DNA of 64,000 nt from Mycolicibacterium vulneris. GTDB lineage: Bacteria > Actinomycetota > Actinomycetes > Mycobacteriales > Mycobacteriaceae. This document shows, one piece after another, positions 48,753 to 58,338 of this stretch. Both the position numbers and the translations under genes were made by a program. Position 1 is the first letter of the stretch; the number at the start of each line of letters is the position of its first letter. A model generated the notes under the pieces. It had not been told where the DNA came from. It did not search any database and saw only the letters and a list, made by a program, of their open reading frames with translations. Location: positions 1 to 64,000 of the forward strand of contig NZ_NCXM01000030.1 in the NCBI RefSeq assembly GCF_002104765.1. The letters run 5' to 3'.

Positions 48753-51391
48753 GGCGCGGGCGAGCCGCAGGGTCCCGATCGGATGATGGACGCCAGCTCC
48801 TCGCGCGACTGCGCCCCTACGCGCTGGCAGGCCCGGTACACGTGGCCTTCCACGGTGCGCACCGACATCACCAGCTTCTCGGCGATCTCGCGATTGGACA
48901 GACCGGCCACCACCAGTTCGACGACGTCGCGCTGGCGGCCAGACAACTTGAGGCCTGTCGGGGTGTGCAGCGCCGGCGTGTGCAGACCACCGCACTCGTC
49001 GGCCAGTTCCCTGGCCAACGCCGCCGCGTACAGACCACGGCGGTGGTGTTGGTGTTCGTCGAACACCACCGAAGCCTGCGCCGCCGCATCGGCGGCCGCG
49101 ACCCGATCACCGATCCCCCGGTACGCCGCCGAGGCCGCCAGCAGGCCCTCCCCATCGCGAGCCGACAGCGCCTCCGCGTGCGCCGCGACGGCATCGGCCA
49201 GCGGCAGCGACAACGCGCCGGCCAACTCCCGCGCCCGCGCCGCGTGCGTGGTGTCGCCCCATTGCGCCGCCGCCTGGATGCAGGCGAGCTCGTGGGTGGG
49301 CTGGCCACGGTCGCGGGCCAGTCGGGCCGCGTCCGTCACACATGCCACGGCCTCGCCCAGCCGGCCGCTCGCCGCCATCGCCCACCCCTCGGCCAGGGAC
49401 AGGGCGGTGTGCATGAACAGAAAGTCGGCCGGCACGCAGGACCGCGCCGTGGCGACCGCGGCGTTCGCATCGTCGGGCTGCCCGAGCTTGGCGTGCGCCT
49501 CGGCCAGCGCGAAATAGCTCGCTGGTCGCAAACCGGTTGTCACATAGTGTGTTTGCACCCCGGCCACCGCCTCGTGCACCAGCCGGGCCGCCTCGGCGAC
49601 GGCGCCGCGAGCCAGCTCGGCGGTGCCGGACAGTAGGGCTAGGTTCGCATACGCAAGGCCGGGGATGTCACGGGACGATTCGGCCAGTTGCGTTGCCGTG
49701 CCGACAAATTCATCGATCCGACCGGTCAACCGGCACGCACGACCGTAGACGGCGCCGAACCAGAACCGCATATGCGATGCCTGGAACGACGTCGTCGCGC
49801 GCCGCAGCGTCTGATCCGCCACGCGCGCGAGCTCGTCGACCTGACCCAGCGCCCCCATCGCCATGATCAACGCGAGCGAAGCCATCATCGTGTGGAAGCC
49901 GGGCAGGTCGGGAAAACCCAAGGCGGCCCGGGCATTTGCGGCTGCGCTCTCGCAGCGCGCCGCCACCGCATCCAGGCACGCCTGCACCGCCAACCGCTCC
50001 GCCCGCTGGGCGGGGGCCTCGGAGTCAAGCGCGGCAAGCCCGTCGAGGATCTCGACCGCGCCGCTGGGGTCGAAGAGATTCCACATCAGGTTGGCCGCCC
50101 GCACGGTCGCCCAGTGATGGCCGTCGGGCAGGTCGCTGTCGGCCATCGCGCGCAGCGCCAACTCAGCCGGCTCGCCGCGTCCCTGCAGCGCCAGGTTCAT
50201 GGCCCGCACCCCCGCCGCCCCGGGCGCACCGGCTTCCGTTGCGGCGGTGGCGAACCGGTCGGCCAGATCCAGATCCAGCAGGGTCATCGCATGCCGCGCC
50301 GATTCCAGGTACAGCCCGGGGTCGGGATCGAGGTCCGACTCGAGGCGCAGCAACGCGCGGCGCACCGTTGCCTGCATGTCGGCGTCGCCGTCGTCGCCCA
50401 GCCGCGCCGCCAGCCTGCCGCGAATCTCCGACAGATACAGCTCGCCTGCGCTCGCGCGGCGCAGCTCACCGAACAGCGGGTGGGCAAGTCTGGCCGTCAA
50501 ACCGGCGCCGGTGCGTTCGATGCTGACCAGGCCCATCCGCTCGGCTGCCGCCAGGTCGCTGCGCCGCGCCAAATCGCACAGCACCTCGACGGCCAGCGGC
50601 TCACACTGCGACAGCGTGTCGATCACCATCGCCACTTCCGGGCTGAGCCGCCCCATCTGACGGCCCACCGTTTCGGACAGGCTCGACGAGACCGCAACGT
50701 CGCCGTCCCACATCCATACCCCGGCCGTCTTACGCATCCGCCCGGCGGCCACCTGATCCGCCAGCAGCTGTCGCAGGAACAGCGCGTTGCCACCGGTCAG
50801 CTTCTGGAACCGCGCTGCGCTGGGCGCATCGACCGGACCGTCCAGCTTGCTCTCGATGACCTCGCGTGTCGCCGCGGCCGAAAAAGGTTTGAGATCAAGC
50901 CTTTCCAACAGCCCGTCTTTCCACAGCGCCGTCACCGCGTCCGGTTCGTCGAGGCCGATGCGTACGGTGACCACCAGCCGGACCCCACCCGACTGCGCCA
51001 ACTGGTGGACGACCATTGCGGACAATCCGTCCAACAGGTGCGCGTCGTCGACCCCGATCAGCACGCGGCGTTGACGCTGTTGCGCGACAAACGAATTGAT
51101 CACCCGTCGCACATCGGTCAAAGGATCCGACTGCGCCTCATTCAAAGCCTCGGTCATCGACCCGATGAACGCGCCCAGTGGCAGCGCTTGCGCCGAGTCA
51201 GTGCCGACGATCCACCTGGTCCGCTCCCCGGACGCCTCGGCGCGCCGCAGCGCCTCGTGGGCGAGCCAGGTCTTGCCCACTCCGGGGGCTCCGGCGATCA
51301 CCACGCCCGTGTGGTTGCCGCCCGCACTCAGGGCGCGGCGAATGGTTCCCAATTCGCTGGCACGCCCGGCCAGCGGCTCGGTGCCGATCAT
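48749..51391 (-). CDS. Large ATP-binding LuxR-family (LAL/MalT-type) regulator
   Basis: An 880-aa regulator. The N-terminal AAA-type ATPase has Walker A AGAPGVGKTWLA (about 33-44) and Walker B VLIGVDDAHLL. A long helical TPR-like middle (about 340-800) follows, then a C-terminal LuxR HTH: LSGRQRDVVELVVAGLSNRE, then IAEKLVMSVRTVEGHVYRAC. Such proteins sense an inducer through the middle region and activate nearby operons. ATG at 51391 is chosen because TATAGT lies six bases upstream (leaderless). It is divergent from the FAD monooxygenase gene, its probable target. It has no counterpart at this site in M. tuberculosis. Confidence 0.9.
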   Translation of the reverse strand: MIGTEPLAGRASELGTIRRALSAGGNHTGVVIAGAPGVGKTWLAHEALRRAEASGERTRWIVGTDSAQALPLGAFIGSMTEALNEAQSDPLTDVRRVINSFVAQQRQRRVLIGVDDAHLLDGLSAMVVHQLAQSGGVRLVVTVRIGLDEPDAVTALWKDGLLERLDLKPFSAAATREVIESKLDGPVDAPSAARFQKLTGGNALFLRQLLADQVAAGRMRKTAGVWMWDGDVAVSSSLSETVGRQMGRLSPEVAMVIDTLSQCEPLAVEVLCDLARRSDLAAAERMGLVSIERTGAGLTARLAHPLFGELRRASAGELYLSEIRGRLAARLGDDGDADMQATVRRALLRLESDLDPDPGLYLESARHAMTLLDLDLADRFATAATEAGAPGAAGVRAMNLALQGRGEPAELALRAMADSDLPDGHHWATVRAANLMWNLFDPSGAVEILDGLAALDSEAPAQRAERLAVQACLDAVAARCESAAANARAALGFPDLPGFHTMMASLALIMAMGALGQVDELARVADQTLRRATTSFQASHMRFWFGAVYGRACRLTGRIDEFVGTATQLAESSRDIPGLAYANLALLSGTAELARGAVAEAARLVHEAVAGVQTHYVTTGLRPASYFALAEAHAKLGQPDDANAAVATARSCVPADFLFMHTALSLAEGWAMAASGRLGEAVACVTDAARLARDRGQPTHELACIQAAAQWGDTTHAARARELAGALSLPLADAVAAHAEALSARDGEGLLAASAAYRGIGDRVAAADAAAQASVVFDEHQHHRRGLYAAALARELADECGGLHTPALHTPTGLKLSGRQRDVVELVVAGLSNREIAEKLVMSVRTVEGHVYRACQRVGAQSREELASIIRSGPCGSPAP

Positions 51392-51397
51392 TCGGCG

Positions 51398-51403
51398 ACT
51401 ATA
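51398..51403 (-). promoter_or_regulatory. Leaderless promoter of the LuxR-family gene
   Basis: TATAGT on the minus strand (51403-51398), six bases before the ATG at 51391. Confidence 0.55.
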
Positions 51404-51476
51404 ACGGGCCGCGGGCATCGCCAGGGGCCGCTTTGTCGGCTTCGCTGGCATCGCGAGTGGCCGGCCCGGGGCAGTG

Positions 51477-51492
51477 GCGTAGTCGACTACGC
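51477..51492. promoter_or_regulatory. 16-bp perfect palindrome before the FAD monooxygenase
   Basis: GCGTAGTCGACTACGC is a perfect inverted repeat. TACGCT (51488-51493) overlaps its right edge and could be a -10 box for the FAD monooxygenase about 70 bases downstream. It is a candidate operator for the divergent LuxR regulator or for another factor. Confidence 0.55.
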
Positions 51493-51560
51493 TGTCGGCC
51501 CCCGTTTCGGGCCATGAGCATGGTCTTCGTCGGGTACGCGCTCAGCACAGGCGGTGGGCT

Positions 51561-52970
51561 ATGGCAAGGATCGGCAATCACGCGGTGGTATTGGGAGCGA
51601 GCATGGCCGGTCTGGTGGCCGCGCGATCGCTCAGCGAGTTCTTCGGCACGGTCACGGTGGTGGAGCGCGATCCGCTGCCCGACATCCCTCCCGACACGGC
51701 CTGCGCTCGCCGCGGTGTGCCGCAGGGTCGCCATCTGCACGGCCTGCTGCCTCGCGGCGCCCTGGTGCTCGAGCAATTGTTCCCCGGCGTCCTCGATGCG
51801 ATGGTCATCGACGGCGCGCATCACCTGGATGGCCGTAATCTCTCGCAGCTGTACTACTGCTTGGGCGACCATCTGATGGTGCGTTCGGGGGGTGCCCCTT
51901 CGTTCGCCGCCTATCTGGCCACCCGGCCGTTCCTCGAGGAGCATGTCCGAGCGCGACTGCGCCGGATCCCCACCGTCACGCTGCTCGACGAGCACGACAT
52001 CGTGGACCTGACCACGACATCAGACCGCAGACGGGTGACCGGCGTCCGGGTGGTCGACCGTCGCACCCACGACGACGTCACGCTGAGCGCGGACTTGGTG
52101 CTCGATGCCACCGGGCGGGGCGCGCGCACCCCGGCGTGGCTGACCACCCTGGGCTACCAGCGCCCGGCCGAGGTTCATGTGCCGGTACAGCTGACCTACG
52201 TGAGCCAACGCCTGCGCATGGCGCCGGGCGCGCTGCACGAATTCGGTTTCATCGTCGGAGCGGTGCCGGGCCGGCCGCGCGGGCTGGGCATGTTGCGCTC
52301 GGAAAACGACACCTGGATGTTCACCGTGTACGGCATCGCGGGTCACGGGCCGCAGCCGGACCTCGCATCGATGTGCGAGTTCGTCGAGGACTGCGCGCCG
52401 GCCCATCTGCTGGCCGCGGTCCGAGCCGCCGAACCCATCGGCGAGCCCACCCGGCACGGTCAGCCGTCCAGCCGGTGGCGCCGCTACGACAAGGTGCAAC
52501 GCTTCCCGGAAGGCCTGCTGGTGATGGGCGATGCGATCTGCAGCTTCAACCCGATCTACGGTCAGGGCATGACGGTCGCCGCGCTGGAGGCGGCGGCGCT
52601 GCGCGACTGCCTGTCTGAGGGCGCGGAGGATTTGGCGCGGCGATTCTTCCGGGCCGCCGCGGTTCCGATCCGCCAGGCGTGGGAGCTGTCGGCCAACCCG
52701 GATCTGTGCCTGCCCGAGATCGAAGGCACGCCACCGCTGCTCACCCGGCTGCTCAACGGCTACATCGATCGCATACTCACCGCGACCGAATACGACGCCG
52801 TCGCGGTCGATCGGTTCGTCAGGGTCACCGCACTTCTCGATCCCGCTTCCCGGCTGCTGCGCCCGGGCATGATGTGGCGGGCCGCGTGCGCGAACCTTCG
52901 CCGACCGCGAGGCGGCGACGAGCAGCCGGCTCGCGACAACGGCGACCTGGCCGGCAGCGTCGCCCGCTAG
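51561..52970 (+). CDS. FAD-dependent monooxygenase/oxidoreductase
   Basis: A 469-aa flavoprotein of the PHBH-like class A oxygenase fold. The Rossmann motif is AVVLGASMAGLVAARSLSEF (about 8-27), the second motif LVLDATGRGARTPAWL, and the FAD ribityl motif VMGDAICSFNPIYGQGMTVA near residue 330. There is no transmembrane helix. The substrate is unknown; related mycobacterial proteins are annotated as hydroxylases or geranylgeranyl reductase-like enzymes. It lies next to a large LuxR-type regulator and converges with a secreted phosphodiesterase. The ATG at 51561 gives a complete N-terminus. Confidence 0.88.
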   Translation: MARIGNHAVVLGASMAGLVAARSLSEFFGTVTVVERDPLPDIPPDTACARRGVPQGRHLHGLLPRGALVLEQLFPGVLDAMVIDGAHHLDGRNLSQLYYCLGDHLMVRSGGAPSFAAYLATRPFLEEHVRARLRRIPTVTLLDEHDIVDLTTTSDRRRVTGVRVVDRRTHDDVTLSADLVLDATGRGARTPAWLTTLGYQRPAEVHVPVQLTYVSQRLRMAPGALHEFGFIVGAVPGRPRGLGMLRSENDTWMFTVYGIAGHGPQPDLASMCEFVEDCAPAHLLAAVRAAEPIGEPTRHGQPSSRWRRYDKVQRFPEGLLVMGDAICSFNPIYGQGMTVAALEAAALRDCLSEGAEDLARRFFRAAAVPIRQAWELSANPDLCLPEIEGTPPLLTRLLNGYIDRILTATEYDAVAVDRFVRVTALLDPASRLLRPGMMWRAACANLRRPRGGDEQPARDNGDLAGSVAR

Positions 52971-53959
52971 CCCCGCCGGTAGGCCGGCGGCAACGGCATC
53001 GCCAATTCGGCGAGCACGCCGCGCAGCAGCGTCGGGTAGTCGGTGATGATGCCGTCGACCCCGTATCCGATCTGCTGACGCATGGCGTCGGTGTCATCGA
53101 CTGTCCACGGAATCACCCTGAGCCCCAAGGCATGTGCACGGTCAACGTACGCCGGGCCGGTGACCAGTCGATAATCCGGTGAGACGATGGCGGCGCCCAC
53201 CATCCGCGCACCGATCAGCGGATCGCCGATGAGCGTGGGGTTTTCGCCGCCCAGCCAGGGTGAGTCCGGCACCCAGGTGTGCCCGTCGTACAGGGCCGCC
53301 AACGGAATTGACGGCTCGGCGCGCCGCACCAGCGGCAGGGTGCGCCAGTCGAAGCTCTGGATCTCCACCCGGTCTACCTTGCCCGCGGACCTGACGGCGG
53401 CCAGGATCACATCGACGAACTCCTGCGGCTCGGCCGATGTGCCGGGCCGGTCGGCCTCCACCTTGGTTTCGACGTTGTAGCGGATCCCGTCGGCGCGGTA
53501 GGAGTCGGCGAGCGCGAAAACCTGCGGCAGCGTCGCTATCTTGTTGCCCCGCACCACCTCGGCCCGGGGATACTCGCCGAGCAGGCGGCCGCAGTCCAGG
53601 GTGTTGACCTGCGCCAGGGTGAGCTCGTTCACGCGCTTGCCGACGTATGGGTACCGCGGGTCACCGGCGAATGCGGGCGCGGTGTCGGCGCACTTCTCGG
53701 CCTGAATCGTCGGGTCATGCCACACCAGCGGTTGCCCGTCTTCGGTCAGGACGATGTCGAGTTCCAATGTGCTGACGCCCAATTCGAGCGCTTTGGCGAA
53801 CCCGCGCAGGGACTCCTCGGTGGTCTCGCCCCGGCCCCCACGGTGGGCCTGCAGGTCGAAGTCGGGCGCCTGGGCCCGGGCAACGCCGACCGGCCACAGC
53901 GCGATGGCCAGCAGCACCACCGCCAGCGCCCCTCGAAGGCGCGCAGGCCGGTCGGGCAC
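52967..53959 (-). CDS. Secreted glycerophosphodiester phosphodiesterase
   Basis: A 330-aa GDPD-family enzyme with an N-terminal signal peptide (ALAVVLLAIALWPVGVARA, cleavage near 30). The catalytic segments are LQAHRGGRGETTEESLRGF (H39, R40, E45 region), LELDIVLTEDGQPLVWHDPT and YNVETKVEAD, with PWTVDD and DGIITDYP at the end. It hydrolyses deacylated phospholipids to glycerol-3-phosphate outside the membrane. Its stop codon shares a CTAG with the convergent FAD monooxygenase. The methyltransferase gene upstream ends five bases away on the same strand. Confidence 0.92.
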   Translation of the reverse strand: MPDRPARLRGALAVVLLAIALWPVGVARAQAPDFDLQAHRGGRGETTEESLRGFAKALELGVSTLELDIVLTEDGQPLVWHDPTIQAEKCADTAPAFAGDPRYPYVGKRVNELTLAQVNTLDCGRLLGEYPRAEVVRGNKIATLPQVFALADSYRADGIRYNVETKVEADRPGTSAEPQEFVDVILAAVRSAGKVDRVEIQSFDWRTLPLVRRAEPSIPLAALYDGHTWVPDSPWLGGENPTLIGDPLIGARMVGAAIVSPDYRLVTGPAYVDRAHALGLRVIPWTVDDTDAMRQQIGYGVDGIITDYPTLLRGVLAELAMPLPPAYRRG

Positions 53960-53964
53960 CGGGG

Positions 53965-54897
53965 TTAACTCCTGCGCTGGCGGGTGATTTCGGCGAGTAC
54001 CACCCCGGCGGCCACCGACGCGTTCAGCGATTCGGTGTTTCCGGCCATCGGGATGGACACGACTTCGTCGCAGTTCTGCCGCACCAACCGCGACAGTCCC
54101 TTGCCTTCCGAGCCCACGACGACCACCAGCGGATCGGTGCCGTCGATGTCGTCGAGCGTGGTGTCACCGCCGGCGTCCAGACCGATCACCCGCAGGCCGC
54201 GGCCGGCCCAATCTGTCAGTGTCCTGTTCAGATTGGTGGCGCGCGCCACCGGGATGCGGGCCGCGGCCCCGGCGCTGGTGCGCCAGGCCACCGCGGTCAC
54301 CGAGGCCGACCGGCGCTGCGGGATCAGCACCCCGTGGCCGCCGAATGCCGCGACCGAACGGACGATCGCGCCCAGGTTGCGGGGATCGGAGATGTTGTCC
54401 AGCGCGACCAACAGCGCCGGCGGCGAGGCGAGTGCGGCGGCAACCACGTCGTCGGGGTGGGCGTAGTCGTATGGCGGCACCTGCAGCGCGATCCCCTGAT
54501 GCAGGTGGTTGCTGGTCATGCGGTCCAGATCGGTACGCGGTACCTCGAGGATGGAGATCCCCAAATCGGCTGCGCGGGTGACGGATTCGGTGAGCCGTTC
54601 GTCGGCCTCGGTGCCCAGCGCCACGTAGAGCGCGGTGGCCGGCACCCCGGCGCGCAGGCATTCGAGCACCGGGTTGCGGCCCAGCACCGTCTCGGCTTCG
54701 TCGGTTCGGCCCCGCGCCGGCCGACGGCTCTGGGCCTTGGCACGCTTGGCGGCCGGATGGTTCGGGCGCATATGCGCGGGCGGGGTGGGGCCACGTCCTT
54801 CCAGGCCGCGGCGGCGCTGGCCCCCCGAACCTACGGTCGGGCCCTTCTTGGTGCCCTCTTTGCGGATCGCCCCACGGCGACGCGAGTTGCCGGCCAT
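53965..54897 (-). CDS. rlmB: SpoU/TrmH-family 23S rRNA 2'-O-methyltransferase (RlmB-like)
   Basis: A 310-aa SPOUT methyltransferase (Rv3579c). A basic low-complexity N-terminus (about 1-68) precedes the substrate-binding domain VLGRNPVLECLRAG. The SPOUT motifs are NISDPRNLGAIVRS (motif 1), VVVGSEGKGLS (motif 2) and IPMAGNTESLNASVAAG (motif 3), which form the AdoMet knot. RlmB methylates G2251 of 23S rRNA; the exact site here is inferred. It directly abuts cysS (stop at 54898), as in M. tuberculosis. Confidence 0.92.
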   Translation of the reverse strand: MAGNSRRRGAIRKEGTKKGPTVGSGGQRRRGLEGRGPTPPAHMRPNHPAAKRAKAQSRRPARGRTDEAETVLGRNPVLECLRAGVPATALYVALGTEADERLTESVTRAADLGISILEVPRTDLDRMTSNHLHQGIALQVPPYDYAHPDDVVAAALASPPALLVALDNISDPRNLGAIVRSVAAFGGHGVLIPQRRSASVTAVAWRTSAGAAARIPVARATNLNRTLTDWAGRGLRVIGLDAGGDTTLDDIDGTDPLVVVVGSEGKGLSRLVRQNCDEVVSIPMAGNTESLNASVAAGVVLAEITRQRRS

Positions 54898-56316
54898 CTA
54901 CTTGTCGCGCTTTTCTTCGTGGGCCAAAAGCTCCCACTGCGGCCCGTCGGCGGTATCGGTGACCTCGATGCCGGCGTACTTGAGCCGGTCGCGGATCTCG
55001 TCGGCGAGCGCCCAGTTGCGCTCCTCGCGCGCCTTCTGCCGGTTCTCCAGCTCCGCCTGGACCAGCACATCGACGGCGGCCAGCGCCGCCGACGTCTCGT
55101 CGCGGGTTTCCCAGCGTTCGTCCAGCGGGTCGCAGCCCAGGATGCCCATCATCGCGCGGATCGCGCCGGCGTGTCGCAGCGCGCCTTCGTGATCGCCGGA
55201 GTCCAGCGCCCGGTTGCCTTCGGCGCGGGCGTGGTGCACCTCGGCCAGCGCGGCGGGCACCGCCAGGTCGTCGTTCAGCGCGTCGGCGAACTTCTGCGTC
55301 CACTGCCCGGGCTCGACGCCACCGACCCGCACCCGCACGCGGTGCAGGAATTCCTCAACGCCGACATAGGCTTTCACGGCGTCCTGCAGGGCGTTGTCGG
55401 AGAATTCCAGCATCGACCGGTAGTGGGCGCTGCCCAGGTAGTAGCGCAGTTCGGCGGCGCGCACCCGCTGCAGCAACGCCGGTATGGCCAGCACGTTGCC
55501 CAGCGACTTGCTCATCTTCTCGCCGCCCATCGTCACCCAGCCGTTGTGCAGCCAGTAGCGGGCGAAGCCGTCGCCAGCGGCGCGGCTCTGGGCGATCTCG
55601 TTCTCGTGGTGCGGGAAGACCAAGTCCATTCCGCCGCAATGGATGTCGAATTCCGGCCCCAGATACGTGCGGGCCATCGCTGAGCATTCCAGGTGCCAGC
55701 CCGGGCGCCCGCGGCCCCACGGGGTGGGCCAGGACGGCTCGCCGGGCTTGGCGGCCTTCCACAGCGTGAAGTCACGCTGATCGCGTTTGCAGGTCGCCAC
55801 GCCTTCGCCCTGGTGGACGTCGTCGATCTTGTGCCCGGACAACTGCCCGTACTCCGGGTAGCTGAGCACGTTGAAGTAGACGTCACCGCCGGCGGCGTAG
55901 GCGTGATCGGTTTCGATCAGCCGTTCCATCAATTCGACCATCTGGGTGATGTGCCCGGTGGCTCGCGGCTCGGCCGACGGCGGCAGCACGTCCAGGGCGT
56001 CGTAGGCGGCGCTGAAGGCACGCTCGTAGGTGGCCGCCCATTCCCACCACGGCCGGTCCGCCGCGGCGGCCTTGTTGAGGATCTTGTCGTCGATGTCGGT
56101 GACGTTGCGGATGAACGCGACGTCGCAGCCGCGCGCGATCAGCCACCGGCGCAGGATGTCGAAGGCCACGCCGCTGCGGACATGGCCGATGTGCGGCAGG
56201 CCCTGGACGGTGGCGCCACACAGGTAGATGGAGACGTGACCCTCGCGCAGCGGGACGAAATCACGCACGGCACCGGCTGCCGTGTCGTGTAGCCGCAAGC
56301 GGGCGTGATCGGTCAC
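54898..56316 (-). CDS. cysS: Cysteinyl-tRNA synthetase
   Basis: A 472-aa class I synthetase (M. tuberculosis CysS1, 469 aa). The zinc-site region is YLCGATVQG, the HIGH motif LPHIGHVRSG, further zinc ligands in WHLECSAMA and FPHHENEIAQS, and the KMSKS loop GEKMSKSLGN. It charges tRNA-Cys. The start is GTG at 56316 (VTDHARLRLHDT), just after a leaderless-type promoter. It is followed by the methyltransferase gene with no gap. Confidence 0.96.
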   Translation of the reverse strand: MTDHARLRLHDTAAGAVRDFVPLREGHVSIYLCGATVQGLPHIGHVRSGVAFDILRRWLIARGCDVAFIRNVTDIDDKILNKAAAADRPWWEWAATYERAFSAAYDALDVLPPSAEPRATGHITQMVELMERLIETDHAYAAGGDVYFNVLSYPEYGQLSGHKIDDVHQGEGVATCKRDQRDFTLWKAAKPGEPSWPTPWGRGRPGWHLECSAMARTYLGPEFDIHCGGMDLVFPHHENEIAQSRAAGDGFARYWLHNGWVTMGGEKMSKSLGNVLAIPALLQRVRAAELRYYLGSAHYRSMLEFSDNALQDAVKAYVGVEEFLHRVRVRVGGVEPGQWTQKFADALNDDLAVPAALAEVHHARAEGNRALDSGDHEGALRHAGAIRAMMGILGCDPLDERWETRDETSAALAAVDVLVQAELENRQKAREERNWALADEIRDRLKYAGIEVTDTADGPQWELLAHEEKRDK

Positions 56317-56324
56317 GACGTGCC

Positions 56325-56330
56325 AGCTTA
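56325..56330 (-). promoter_or_regulatory. Promoter of cysS
   Basis: TAAGCT on the minus strand (56330-56325), in TAAGCTGGCA, eight bases before the cysS GTG. The same TAAGCTGG string occurs before lppH and pxpA. Confidence 0.5.
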
Positions 56331-56365
56331 CCGGGTAGTTCCCCGGCGCCCGGCGCTGCGCGGGC

Positions 56366-56845
56366 TTACCCGGTGGGGACCACCAGCGCGGTGGCGATGG
56401 CGGCGAGGCCCTCACCGCGTCCGGTCAGCCCCAACCCGTCGGTTGTCGTCGCCGACACCGAGACCGGCGCGCCGAGCAATTCCGACAACACCCACTGTGC
56501 CTCGTCGCGACGCGGACCGACTTTCGGCCGGTTCCCGATGACCTGCACGGCGGCGTTGCCGACCCGGAAGCCTTGGTGGGACAACAGGTCCGCGACATGG
56601 CGCAGCATGTCGGCGCCGCTGACACCCTTCCAGCGCGGATCGCCGACCCCGAATACCGCACCCACGTCACCCAGCCCGGCGGCCGAGAGCACGGCGTCGC
56701 ACAGCGCGTGCGCGCCCACGTCGCCGTCGGAATGGCCCGCACAGCCGTCGGCGTCGGCGAAAAGCAGCCCCAGCAGCCAGCAGGGCCGCCCGGGTTCGAT
56801 CGGGTGCACGTCGACGCCCAGGCCCACCCGCGGCAGGGCAGTCAC
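56366..56845 (-). CDS. ispF: 2-C-methyl-D-erythritol 2,4-cyclodiphosphate synthase
   Basis: A 159-aa IspF. The metal ligands are D12 and H14 (GVDVHP) and H46 in GHSDGDVGAHALCDA. SATTTDGLGLTGRGEGLAA at the C-terminus is the family signature. It makes the cyclodiphosphate in the MEP isoprenoid pathway. The ATG overlaps the ispD stop by four bases, so carD-ispD-ispF form one transcript as in M. tuberculosis. Confidence 0.96.
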   Translation of the reverse strand: MTALPRVGLGVDVHPIEPGRPCWLLGLLFADADGCAGHSDGDVGAHALCDAVLSAAGLGDVGAVFGVGDPRWKGVSGADMLRHVADLLSHQGFRVGNAAVQVIGNRPKVGPRRDEAQWVLSELLGAPVSVSATTTDGLGLTGRGEGLAAIATALVVPTG

Positions 56846-57555
56846 CGGCGTACCACGGCCTCGGCCAGCAACAGATCGAGCTGGGTGGTGATCTTGAACG
56901 CCAGCGGATCGCCGTCGACGACCTGGACGTGGCCGCCGACATGCTCGACCAGCGACGCGTCGTCGGTGAAACCGGCGCCACCACCCGCCTGATAGGCCCC
57001 GTAGGCGCGCAACAGCAGTTCGGTGGCGAAGCCCTGCGGGGTCTGCACGGCACGCAGGCCGGCGCGCTCCGGCGTCCCCAGGACCACCCCGTTGGCGTCC
57101 ACGGCTTTGATGGTGTCATGCAGCCGCAGCGCGGGCACCACGGCATCGTGACCGGCCCGCAGCGCTGCCACCACGCGGGTGATCAGCGCCGGCGGCGTCA
57201 GCGCCCGTGCGGCGTCGTGCACCAGCACGAACTCGGGTGCCCCCGAAGGCAGTGCCGCCAGGGCGAGGTTGACGGATTCGGTGCGGTCGGGGCCGCCGGC
57301 GACGACGGTGGCCTGCCCGGCGCCGACGTGGCCGTGCAGCACCTGCTCGGCCTCGTCGACGCGGTCGGCGGGAACCGCCACCACGACGTGATCGACGACC
57401 CCGGAATTCAGCAAACCGGTGACGGCGCGCTGCAGCAGCGTGCGGCCGTCAACCAAACAGAATGCCTTGGGAATTCCTGCGGCCAGCCGTTCACCCGACC
57501 CTGCGGCGGGGACGACTGCGACTACTTTGCCTGAGGTGCCCGTCTCCGGGGCCAC
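56842..57555 (-). CDS. ispD: 2-C-methyl-D-erythritol 4-phosphate cytidylyltransferase
   Basis: A 237-aa nucleotidyltransferase. The CTP-binding loop is VVPAAGSGERLAAGIPKAF (about 15-33), with DRTESVNLAL, VHDAARAL and TDDASLVEHVGG further on. It couples MEP to CTP in isoprenoid synthesis. The start is GTG at 57555 (VAPETGTSGKVVAVVPAAG), 16 bases after the carD stop; the M. tuberculosis protein is 231 aa. No ATG gives a better N-terminus. Confidence 0.94.
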   Translation of the reverse strand: MAPETGTSGKVVAVVPAAGSGERLAAGIPKAFCLVDGRTLLQRAVTGLLNSGVVDHVVVAVPADRVDEAEQVLHGHVGAGQATVVAGGPDRTESVNLALAALPSGAPEFVLVHDAARALTPPALITRVVAALRAGHDAVVPALRLHDTIKAVDANGVVLGTPERAGLRAVQTPQGFATELLLRAYGAYQAGGGAGFTDDASLVEHVGGHVQVVDGDPLAFKITTQLDLLLAEAVVRR

Positions 57556-57571
57556 CGAAGTGTCAGGACCT

Positions 57572-58084
<513 letters not shown>

Positions 58085-58086
58085 TC

Positions 58087-58092
58087 ATCCTA
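58087..58092 (-). promoter_or_regulatory. -10 element of carD
   Basis: TAGGAT on the minus strand (58092-58087), giving a leader of roughly 20 bases with a GAAAGGGG ribosome site. Confidence 0.5.
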
Positions 58093-58338
58093 ACACGACC
58101 GCCCAGTTACGCGCGAAGCAACGATGCAGGTCAGGGGCACAACACGCGCAGGTTAGGGGTTGACATGGGGATCAAGTCGTGCAGTGCAGCACATTACCAA
58201 CGCCCCGGAAGCGGCCCGGCGGTCGCCCATTCGGGCGCTCCTGCGCTGGTCTGGCGCCCCGCGCTATCGCGCGCGGGACGTTCCTACTACTGTGCATAGT
58301 TGCATCAGTCGGACCGGCTCAGCAGGAGGCCTGAGAGA

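Noticed and set aside
58160..58165. TTGACA as a -35 box for lpqE
   Set aside because: No TANNNT element at 16-19 bases downstream, and it lies about 170 bases from the start codon.
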